Source of the DNA: an uncultured Senegalimassilia sp.
GTDB lineage: Bacteria; Actinomycetota; Coriobacteriia; Coriobacteriales; Eggerthellaceae
DNA: 5,365 nucleotides
Assembly: GCA_934661765.1 (NCBI GenBank)
Contig: CAKUJT010000153.1
Span: 1-5,365 of the forward strand
Direction of reading: 5' to 3'
Positions 1 through 5,060 of the stretch are shown here, one piece after another (within the stretch, counting starts at the first letter, position 1; every line of letters begins with the position of its first letter). A model generated the notes under the pieces. The model was not told the DNA's origin, did no database searches, and saw only the letters and a program-made list of their open reading frames with translations. The position numbers and the translations under genes were made by a program.

Positions 1-221
1 ACGGGCATGCCCAAGATCACCAGAAACACCAGGTACAGCAGCACGAACGCCGCTCCACCGTACTCGCCGGTGATGTAAGGGAAGCGCCATACGTTGCCCA
101 ACCCGATCGCGCACCCGGCGCTGATCAGGATGAATCCCAGCCGCGACGCGAAGTGCTCGCGCGAAGCCGGCGCCTCCGCGCCCGACGCCGCCGCAGGCGC
201 CTGGGGTGTGTTTTCCGCCAT
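1..221 (-). CDS. Sodium:neurotransmitter symporter (NSS/SNF) family transporter, N-terminal fragment
   Basis: This is the first 73 codons of an integral membrane transporter of the NSS family, which import amino acids or amines using the sodium gradient (LeuT is the best-studied bacterial member). The visible protein has a hydrophilic Ala/Pro-rich tail of about 22 residues, then SRLGF and a first membrane helix carrying the family signature GLGNVWRFPY at residues 40-49. A38 and N43 align with the LeuT sodium ligands A22 and N27, and R46 aligns with the outer-gate arginine R30. A second helix begins with GGAAFVLLYLVFLVILG. I chose the ATG at 221 because GGGAAAGGGA lies 6 nt upstream. An ATG two codons earlier (227) is also in frame but sits directly against that ribosome-binding site. 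The gene continues beyond the left edge, so substrate and total length are unknown. It is divergent from the kinase gene. Family assignment is firm; substrate is not inferable. Confidence 0.93.
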   Translation of the reverse strand, partial: MAENTPQAPAAASGAEAPASREHFASRLGFILISAGCAIGLGNVWRFPYITGEYGGAAFVLLYLVFLVILGMP

Positions 222-318
222 ATCCATTCCCTTTCCCAACGCAAAAGAACGGCCACCTCAGGCAACCGCCCCATAACAAGCTGAAACGACGCACCCACGT
301 GCGCAGGCGCAACGTCAT

Positions 319-331
319 ATAGTACCACTAT
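319..331 (-). promoter_or_regulatory. Candidate extended -10 promoter and inverted repeat for the NSS transporter gene
   Basis: On the minus strand the sequence reads TGG-TACTAT, which fits an extended -10 element (TGn followed by a 4/6 match to TATAAT). No good -35 box is visible because the upstream side is almost pure G/C. The same bases form an inverted repeat, ATAGT-ACC-ACTAT, so a repressor could bind directly on the -10. It would give a leader of about 90 nt. The pattern is visible in the sequence; function is inferred. Confidence 0.35.
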
Positions 332-457
332 CGCCGCCCGCCGCCGCCCGCCCTCTTCTGGGTGGTTTTGCAAAAAAACGCCCGCAACCCCACGTCCGCG
401 AAAACGGAATCCGCGGGCATTCTGCGCTGCAAGCCGCAGGTCCGTCCGCGACTCCCT

Positions 458-463
458 TATAAT
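458..463 (+). promoter_or_regulatory. Consensus -10 box (TATAAT) of the pyridoxamine kinase promoter
   Basis: A perfect TATAAT stands 36 nt before the GTG start of the kinase gene. No convincing -35 hexamer is found 16-18 nt upstream. A small inverted repeat (CTGCG at 422-426, CGCAG at 435-439) occupies that position instead, which would fit activator or repressor control. Transcription from here would begin near 470, which excludes the longer in-frame start at 362 and supports the GTG at 500. Confidence 0.6.
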
Positions 464-499
464 GTGCGCGTAAGGAAACATCCCAAGGAAAGACGCCCC

Positions 500-1360
500 G
501 TGAGCACCATCGAACCCTCCGACACCGCCCTGCCCAATCACAACAACCAGAAGAAGATCGCGCTCATCAACGACTTCACCGGCTTCGGCCGATGCTCGGT
601 GGCGGTGCAGCTTCCCGTCATCTCCCAGCTTGGCGTGCAATGCTGCGTGTTGCCCACCTCGGTGCTGTCCAACCACACGGGCTTCCCCAGCTACAGCTTT
701 CAAGATTTCACGCCCTACATGCGCGAGCACATCCGCGAGTGGCGCAAGCTCGGCCTGAAGTTCCGCGGCATCTGCACGGGCTTTTTGGGCTCGGCGGAGC
801 AGATCGCGGTGGTCAGCGAGTTCATCGACGAGTTCGGCGGCCCCGACTGCATCGTGATGGTCGACCCCGTCATGGGCGACGAGGGTCACCCCTACGGCAC
901 CTACACGCCGGAGATGTGCGAGCGCATGGCCGAGCTCACGGCGAAGGCCGACATCATCACCCCGAACCTCACCGAAGCGTGCATCCTGGCAGACGTGCCC
1001 TTCAACAAGGACATGACCTGCGAAGATGCCGCCAAGATCGCCCAGCAGCTATCGCAAACCGGCCCCGCGCGCGTGGTGGTCACAGGCGTGGAGTTCCAAG
1101 ACCGTGTGGCAAACGTGTGCTACGAACGAGGCCGCGCGCCCTTTACCATCGAAACCGCGCGCCTGGGCGGGCAGCGTTCCGGCACCGGCGACGTGTTCTC
1201 CGCCATCCTCATCGCCGACGCGGTCAACGGCGTGCCGCTGGACAAGTCGGTGGAGAAGGCGTCGCATTTCGTATGCACCTGCGTCGAGCGCGCCATCGAG
1301 ATGGACCTGCCGCGCACCGACGGCCTGCCCATCGAGGAGGAGCTGCGCAACCTGCGCTAA
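500..1360 (+). CDS. pdxK: Pyridoxal/pyridoxamine kinase (PdxK/PdxY family)
   Basis: This cytoplasmic enzyme phosphorylates pyridoxal, pyridoxamine or pyridoxine with ATP, the salvage route to pyridoxal 5'-phosphate. The 286-residue product has the usual length for the family (about 285). It shows the ribokinase-fold landmarks in order: NDFTGFGRCS at 24-33 near the substrate site, VDPVMGDEG at 121-129, TPNLTEA at 154-160 and GTGDVFSA at 228-235, where D231 is the expected catalytic base. It resembles the clostridial-type pyridoxamine kinases rather than thiamine-pathway ThiD, which is shorter and carries different motifs. The start is GTG, preceded by AAGGAAAG with a 7-nt spacer. The open frame extends back to 362, but TATAAT lies inside that extension. 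The radical SAM gene follows after 134 nt with no clear terminator between, so co-transcription is plausible. The choice between the symbols pdxK and pdxY cannot be made from sequence alone. Confidence 0.93.
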   Translation: MSTIEPSDTALPNHNNQKKIALINDFTGFGRCSVAVQLPVISQLGVQCCVLPTSVLSNHTGFPSYSFQDFTPYMREHIREWRKLGLKFRGICTGFLGSAEQIAVVSEFIDEFGGPDCIVMVDPVMGDEGHPYGTYTPEMCERMAELTAKADIITPNLTEACILADVPFNKDMTCEDAAKIAQQLSQTGPARVVVTGVEFQDRVANVCYERGRAPFTIETARLGGQRSGTGDVFSAILIADAVNGVPLDKSVEKASHFVCTCVERAIEMDLPRTDGLPIEEELRNLR

Positions 1361-1494
1361 CACCGCGCATCGCGGACCTCGCGCCTCGCGCGAAAACCCG
1401 CACCTTGCAGCAAGCACACCATAAGGCGTACCCTGAACGGAACCGGTAAGGCGAAATGCACCCTTCGCCCCACCCCAAGCGAAAGAAGCTCATC

Positions 1495-2133
1495 ATGGCG
1501 AAAACGAAAGCCGAAACCATCGTCTATCCCGTGCACAACGGGCTCTACGTCAACCTGACGAACCGCTGCAGCTGCGCCTGCACCTTCTGCATCCGCCAAA
1601 CCGCCGACGGCGTAGGCCAGGACGGCGAAGGCGGCGAGAACAACCTATGGCTCGATCACGAGCCCTCCTTCGAGGAGGTCATGGCCGCGTTCGACGAACA
1701 GGACATGAGCCGCTACGAAGAGGTGGTCTTCTGCGGATACGGCGAGCCCACCTGCGCCTTCGACATTCTCAAGCGCGTGGCCGCCGAGGTGAAGCGCCGC
1801 TACAACCTGCCCGTGCGCGTGAACACCAACGGCCAGGGCAGCCTGATCTGCGGCCGCAATATCGCGCCGGAGTTCGAGGGCATCGTGGACACGGTCTCCA
1901 TCAGCCTGAACACCCCCAACGCCGACGAGTACGCCGCCATCGTGCGCAGCCGCTTCGGCGACGCGGCGTTCCCGGGCATGCTCGATTTCGCGCGCGAAGT
2001 GCGCAAATACGTGCCCAACGTCGTGATGACCACCGTGGAAACAACCATCAGCCATGAGGACGAAGCCGCCTGCCAGCGCATCTGCGACGAGCTGGGCGTG
2101 CGCTATCGCATCCGCGCCTGGGTGAACTCGTAG
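1495..2133 (+). CDS. Radical SAM protein, TatD-associated type
   Basis: This is a small radical SAM enzyme of 212 residues, of the kind usually described as TatD family-associated; the reaction is unknown. The cluster motif CxxxCxxC is intact (C25, C29 and C32 from this start, within NRCSCACTFCIRQ), with one extra cysteine, C27, between the first two. It is followed by FCGYGEPTC (GYGEP at 81-85), a typical SAM-contact glycine motif, then VNTNGQGSLICGRN and the strand SISLNTP. The length and order match this compact family, which lacks C-terminal cluster-binding domains. I preferred the ATG at 1495 because it places the conserved IVYPVHNGLYVN segment near the N-terminus, with AAGAAG 6 nt upstream. 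An in-frame ATG at 1456 (225 residues, TAAGG 4 nt upstream) is the alternative, but its extra residues look like translated leader. It lies downstream of the kinase and ends 34 nt before the terminator hairpin. Confidence 0.88.
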   Translation: MAKTKAETIVYPVHNGLYVNLTNRCSCACTFCIRQTADGVGQDGEGGENNLWLDHEPSFEEVMAAFDEQDMSRYEEVVFCGYGEPTCAFDILKRVAAEVKRRYNLPVRVNTNGQGSLICGRNIAPEFEGIVDTVSISLNTPNADEYAAIVRSRFGDAAFPGMLDFAREVRKYVPNVVMTTVETTISHEDEAACQRICDELGVRYRIRAWVNS

Positions 2134-2167
2134 GACCCGGCGCTGCCCGAACAACAAACCAAGCAAC

Positions 2168-2201
2168 AGCAAGGCCCGCGGCGCAAACCGCGGGCCTTGC
2201 T
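2168..2201. terminator. Bidirectional hairpin terminator between convergent genes
   Basis: A perfect 14-bp inverted repeat (AGCAAGGCCCGCGG with its complement at 2188-2201) encloses a 6-nt loop, CGCAAA. It sits 34 nt after the stop of the radical SAM gene and 24 nt after the stop of the VWA gene. Read on the minus strand it is followed by a T-rich stretch (GTTGCTTGGTTTGTTGTT), so it is a good intrinsic terminator for the VWA/amidase unit. On the plus strand the sequence after it is not T-rich, so termination there would rest on the stem alone. Confidence 0.85.
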
Positions 2202-2225
2202 CGTCTCGGGCGATTTCGCGCCAGC

Positions 2226-3752
2226 CTACTTCGCCGTCTCCAAATACGGAGAGTTGCGGCTCTGCTCGATCTCGTACATGGTCTGCACGTTCTTCAGCTC
2301 GTAGTCGTTGAGCTGCGACGAGGAGATGGCGTCGAATTCCTCGGGCGTGTACGTTTGCGTGTACCAGCGCTTCGTGGCGAAGTAATCGGTCAGATCCTGG
2401 TTCTTGAAGCCGCGGCCGTGGCGTGCGAATATCTCGTTGCGCGCAAGATAGAGCTCCCACAGCGACATCTTCTCCAACTCGGAGCGCGAGTAATACTTCG
2501 AAGCGCTGTCCGCCAGCACGTAATCCTGCGAGCTCACGCTGGTGTCATAGGAGGAGATGCTGGTCACGGGCACATACGTATGCGAGATCTGCCCCGCGAA
2601 CGGACCCGAGTCCGAGCAGCTCAGCAGCACGGTGCGCGTGGCGGAGGTGCTGCCGGGGCACGTGGAGGTGAACACCACGCGGCACATGGAGCGCTGATCG
2701 TCGTAGATGGACTGGTAAATCTGGCGAAGCGCCTGCGCCAAGTCATCCGACGCCGCATCGTAGTACGTGCCGTTGCAGCTTGACGCCAGCGACTGCAGCG
2801 AGCTGCGGTTCACATCGCCGCCCACGCCCACGATGTAGACGGGGATGCCCGTTTGCTGGGACAGCGTGATGACGTCGTTCAAGCTGTAGTGGCTGCTGTT
2901 CTCTTCGCCATCGGTGAACGCGATGACCACGCGCGAGCCCGATTTCAGGTTCGTGCGCTGCAGCGCCCAGTACAGCGCGTCGTAAAGCGCCGTCTCGCCG
3001 GTGGGCGAAACCGCATCGATGGCGCTGTTGAGCAGCGCCGCGCTCGAGGTGAACGGCTGGCGATTGTACACGTAATCGTTGAACGAGGTGATCTCGGCCA
3101 CGTTGCCCTGTGTTTTCACCATCTCGTCGACGAACGAGCTTGCCGCCTTCTTGGCGCTATCCATCTTGCTGCGCGACCTCATGGACCCGCTCTGGTCGAC
3201 CACCAGGTTGATGTTCATGGCGTCGCCCACGGCAAGCGGGACCACCTGCTCCACCGTTGCCGGATACTGCGAGCCGGACGAATCGGTTTCCGTGACGGTG
3301 AACTGGGACGCGTCAAGGCCACCAGGCGTGGAACCCGCCTGGTCTGCGATCTTCGTATACAGGGTGACCTGCGGATACGCGGAATTGTCCACCTGCGACA
3401 CGAACATCGTCAGCGGGCTTTTCGGCTCCGAGGACGTGGCTGCGGGCTGGCTTGATGCCGCAGGCTGCTGCACCGTCGTCGGCGTCGACGTCTGAGCGCT
3501 GCCCGAATCGGCATCCGAGGCATCGTCGCCGCCAGGCCACAGGAAGTACAACGCCGCGGCTATGGCGACGATGGCCACGACCACCCAAATGGTCGGGATG
3601 TCGCCGATGGATTTCTTCGAAGAAGCGTTACCGGTCGCAGCAGCGCCCGAAGCGGACGCGTCGCCGCCGGACGCCGAACTTAGAGCCTTGCCGCACGATG
3701 AGCAGAACGCGTCACCGTCTTTGACCGAGGCTCCGCAATGGGGGCAGAACAT
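2226..3752 (-). CDS. Membrane-anchored zinc-ribbon / VWA / YARHG domain protein
   Basis: The 508-residue protein has four visible parts. An N-terminal zinc ribbon carries CPHC and CSSC pairs (C3, C6, C17, C20). A Ser/Ala-rich linker leads to one membrane helix at about 54-73 (IWVVVAIVAIAAALYFLW). After an acidic then Ser/Thr/Pro/Gln-rich spacer, a VWA domain spans about 180-350 with an intact metal-dependent adhesion site: D186, S188 and S190 in DQSGSM, T254 in TGETALYDAL and D281 in FTDGEE. The C-terminus holds a YARHG domain at about 418-492, with its hallmark ARNEIFARHG at 437-446. Expected topology is zinc ribbon inside, VWA and YARHG outside. Cysteines 326, 357, 365 and 379 on the outer side could form disulfides. 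The start is supported by AAAGGG with a 7-nt spacer. VWA domains usually bind protein ligands through a metal ion; the ligand here is unknown. The upstream neighbour is a cell-wall amidase, suggesting an envelope role. Confidence 0.9.
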   Translation of the reverse strand: MFCPHCGASVKDGDAFCSSCGKALSSASGGDASASGAAATGNASSKKSIGDIPTIWVVVAIVAIAAALYFLWPGGDDASDADSGSAQTSTPTTVQQPAASSQPAATSSEPKSPLTMFVSQVDNSAYPQVTLYTKIADQAGSTPGGLDASQFTVTETDSSGSQYPATVEQVVPLAVGDAMNINLVVDQSGSMRSRSKMDSAKKAASSFVDEMVKTQGNVAEITSFNDYVYNRQPFTSSAALLNSAIDAVSPTGETALYDALYWALQRTNLKSGSRVVIAFTDGEENSSHYSLNDVITLSQQTGIPVYIVGVGGDVNRSSLQSLASSCNGTYYDAASDDLAQALRQIYQSIYDDQRSMCRVVFTSTCPGSTSATRTVLLSCSDSGPFAGQISHTYVPVTSISSYDTSVSSQDYVLADSASKYYSRSELEKMSLWELYLARNEIFARHGRGFKNQDLTDYFATKRWYTQTYTPEEFDAISSSQLNDYELKNVQTMYEIEQSRNSPYLETAK

Positions 3753-3772
3753 GTCAGATCCCTTTCCTTCCA

Positions 3773-3789
3773 GTTAAGCGCCGCTTGAC
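3773..3789. repeat. 17-bp quasi-palindrome between the amidase and VWA genes
   Basis: GTTAAGCG-C-CGCTTGAC pairs at 7 of 8 positions around a single central base. It lies in the 51-nt gap between the amidase stop and the VWA start, 7 nt upstream of the VWA ribosome-binding site. With almost no loop it is a better candidate for a protein-binding operator than for an RNA hairpin. No promoter can be recognised around it. Confidence 0.4.
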
Positions 3790-3803
3790 GTTGTCGCCGA
3801 AAG

Positions 3804-4625
3804 CTAGCGCGCCGTACCGTCGTGCATGCGTGCTTCCTGATAGTTCCTCAAATAGCCGGCGAATTCCTCGGACGTATCAGAATTCCCCGTTCGCCAGGCC
3901 TTATGGTCGATGATAGCGCTTTCGAACCCGTAATAGGCGTCGATATAGGCGATCAGGTCATCGAGCGCCTGAAGCTGGGCCTGCGGATAATCGCCGGAAC
4001 CGCCCACGTGCACCATCTCGATGCCCACCGAGTACGAGTTCATGCCGTAATCGGCCATAGCCGAGCCGATGGGAACGGTGCCCAACTTGTCGTCGCGCGA
4101 CTCGTCCTCCACGCCAAACTGCGCATTATGCCCCGTATCGCCGTATCCCGCATGGTGCACGATGGCATCGAGCGACGCGCATTGCGCCACCGTTCCGTCC
4201 TTGTTCACAATGAAGTGAGCCGCCACCAGGTTGCCGTTGCCCGCCCAGTAGCTCACTACCGATGCGGCATCGTTGTCGCCCTCGGTGTCATGGAGCACGA
4301 TGTACTTCTGGTATTCGGCAGGCTTTTGCCCATGCACGAACTGTTCTTGGGACAAATCGACGATGGAAAGCTTCGCACGCAGCTCATCGGCGCTTTGTGT
4401 TTGCTTCTGCTGCGCAGCGTCCCCTCCGGAAGGCTGCGCCGACCCCTGATCGGCAGAACCGTCGCGCGGCACATCGGCCACGTTCTCGAACCGCTCCTGC
4501 TCCTGCGCATCAGGCGCCTGCGCGCTATCGCCACCCGATGCGCAACCGCATACGGCGACGGCCGCCAGCGCGCACGCCAGCGCCGCAACGAACATCTTGC
4601 ACGCGATGACGCTCCCCCTTACCAT
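3804..4625 (-). CDS. Lipoprotein N-acetylmuramoyl-L-alanine amidase (Amidase_2 family)
   Basis: The 273-residue product is a predicted zinc amidase that cuts between N-acetylmuramic acid and the stem-peptide L-alanine. The first 28 residues form a lipoprotein signal: a charged start, a hydrophobic Ala-rich core and the lipobox VCGC, with lipidation expected at C28, followed by a Ser/Gly/Asp/Gln-rich spacer to about residue 85. The catalytic domain runs from about 108 (YIVLHDTEG) to 255. Likely zinc ligands are H112 in VLHDTE, H241 in IIDHKAWR and D250 in TGNSDTS, where the family usually shows H, H and C or D. HFIVNKDGTV, VHHAGYG and SVGIEMVH are further family landmarks. I chose the start at 4625 because AAGGAGG lies 5 nt upstream and the signal peptide begins there. 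The frame stays open to an ATG at 4841, but that would bury the signal sequence. The VWA gene follows after 51 nt, so the two probably form one unit. Wall substrate and regulation are unknown. Confidence 0.9.
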   Translation of the reverse strand: MVRGSVIACKMFVAALACALAAVAVCGCASGGDSAQAPDAQEQERFENVADVPRDGSADQGSAQPSGGDAAQQKQTQSADELRAKLSIVDLSQEQFVHGQKPAEYQKYIVLHDTEGDNDAASVVSYWAGNGNLVAAHFIVNKDGTVAQCASLDAIVHHAGYGDTGHNAQFGVEDESRDDKLGTVPIGSAMADYGMNSYSVGIEMVHVGGSGDYPQAQLQALDDLIAYIDAYYGFESAIIDHKAWRTGNSDTSEEFAGYLRNYQEARMHDGTAR

Positions 4626-4642
4626 AGGCCCCTCCTTGCCGT

Positions 4643-4657
4643 GCCGCAAACTGCGGC
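4643..4657. repeat. Perfect 6-bp hairpin just upstream of the amidase ribosome-binding site
   Basis: GCCGCA-AAC-TGCGGC is a perfect inverted repeat with a 3-nt loop. It ends 5 nt before the AAGGAGG of the amidase gene on the minus strand and overlaps the first copy of the 15-bp direct repeat. It could affect ribosome access, but this is inference only. Confidence 0.4.
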
Positions 4658-4702
4658 CGATTCCCCCTGCGACCCGAACCCGCGCAATGCGACCGATTCC
4701 CC
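4652..4702. repeat. Pair of 15-bp direct repeats, TGCGRCCGATTCCCC, 36 bp apart
   Basis: Copies at 4652-4666 and 4688-4702 agree at 14 of 15 positions (G/A difference at the fifth base), and each is followed by (C)TGC. Both fall in the leader of the amidase gene. I found no third copy in the window. Confidence 0.6.
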
Positions 4703-4741
4703 TGCAGCAACCTCGCGCACGCTCGACCGCTAAGCCAGAGC

Positions 4742-4773
4742 CCACGCGCCGCACCCAACCTGCCACGCGCCGC
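4742..4773. repeat. Exact 11-bp direct repeat, CCACGCGCCGC, 21 bp apart
   Basis: Copies at 4742-4752 and 4763-4773 are identical. The 21-bp period equals two turns of the DNA helix, so a dimeric protein could bind both on one face. The low sequence complexity of this GC-rich stretch means chance is also possible. Confidence 0.45.
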
Positions 4774-4849
4774 GTTCTCCGCCGATACGCAACCGCAATA
4801 CCCGGACCCAATCGCAAGGTTGCCAAACCGTAACTTTTCATTTGGGTTC

Positions 4850-4878
4850 AAGATACGCTCGCCGCAGTGCCCAGACAA
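4850..4878 (-). promoter_or_regulatory. Candidate sigma-70 type promoter for the amidase-VWA unit
   Basis: On the minus strand TTGTCT (4873-4878, 4/6 to TTGACA) and TATCTT (4850-4855, 4/6 to TATAAT) are separated by exactly 17 nt. Transcription would begin near 4843, about 218 nt before the amidase start and almost exactly at an in-frame ATG at 4841. Confidence 0.45.
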
Positions 4879-4989
4879 GGCCTCTATCTGGTCAAATGCG
4901 CACATAGGCGGCAAACGCCGCGAAAACCGAAGGCGCAACCTAGCTGGCCGACGGGAACGTAGGGCCACAGCGCGACCACAGGGCTGCGG

Positions 4990-4995
4990 TACAAT
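4990..4995 (+). promoter_or_regulatory. -10 box (TACAAT) for the YbjQ-family gene
   Basis: TACAAT matches the -10 consensus at 5 of 6 positions and lies 65 nt before the ATG. No clear -35 box is visible. The motif CCACAG occurs twice, 11 bp apart (4965-4970 and 4976-4981), where the -35 region should be, which is the arrangement expected of an activator site. Confidence 0.5.
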
Positions 4996-5007
4996 AGAGC
5001 AAGCAAC

Positions 5008-5032
5008 GCGGCGCGCACGCGTGCGGCGCCGC
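5008..5032 (+). promoter_or_regulatory. GC-rich hairpin in the leader of the YbjQ-family gene
   Basis: GCGGCGC (5008-5014) pairs with GCGCCGC (5026-5032). Inside it, three more pairs form around a CGCG loop with one bulged G at 5025. A perfect 12-bp palindrome, CGCACGCGTGCG (5014-5025), overlaps it. It stands 15 nt upstream of the ribosome-binding site and has no T-run, so it is not an ordinary terminator. Confidence 0.4.
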
Positions 5033-5060
5033 ATCCGCCCCAAATGCAAAGGAGCCTCCC

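Larger units (their letters stand above)
4626..5060. other. 435-nt divergent intergenic region between the amidase and YbjQ genes
   Basis: No convincing gene or RNA family is recognisable here. It holds a candidate minus-strand promoter (4850-4878), a plus-strand -10 box (4990-4995), two pairs of direct repeats in the amidase leader (4652-4702 and 4742-4773), a paired CCACAG motif near the YbjQ promoter and GC-rich hairpins at 4643-4657 and 5008-5032. The amidase leader would be about 218 nt if the minus-strand promoter is right. Confidence 0.6.

Noticed and set aside
362..499. N-terminal extension of the kinase to a GTG at 362
   Set aside because: The TATAAT box lies inside it, no ribosome-binding site precedes it, and the kinase family begins near KKIALINDF.
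125..889. Long minus-strand open frame (254 codons) across the transporter start and kinase gene
   Set aside because: It is rich in Arg/Ala/His, shows no domain, and overlaps two well-supported genes; it is a by-product of high GC content.
1363..1393. Two small hairpins (CCGCG-CAT-CGCGG and TCGCG-CCTCG-CGCGA) after the kinase stop, considered as a terminator
   Set aside because: Stems are only 5 bp and no T-run follows, so they do not justify splitting the kinase and radical SAM genes into separate units.
592..1449. Second plus-strand open frame (285 codons) inside the kinase
   Set aside because: Composition is His/Arg/Gly-rich with no recognisable motif, in a shifted frame of a clear enzyme gene.
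1645..2460. Minus-strand open frame (271 codons) opposite the radical SAM gene
   Set aside because: Antisense to an intact CxxxCxxC enzyme and running through the terminator hairpin into the VWA gene; no start signal or domain.
2853..3455. Plus-strand open frame (200 codons) opposite the VWA domain
   Set aside because: Low-complexity Arg/Val/His sequence antisense to a domain with all MIDAS residues intact.
3822..4733. Plus-strand open frame (303 codons) opposite the amidase
   Set aside because: Antisense to the catalytic domain and signal peptide of a well-supported lipoprotein; no ribosome-binding site or motif.
4626..4843. Riboswitch in the long amidase leader
   Set aside because: I could not match it to a known riboswitch core (for example cyclic-di-GMP, TPP or cobalamin); only generic hairpins and repeats are visible.
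4908..4921. GCGGC-AAAC-GCCGC hairpin as a terminator
   Set aside because: Five-bp stem without a T-run on either strand and no gene ending nearby.
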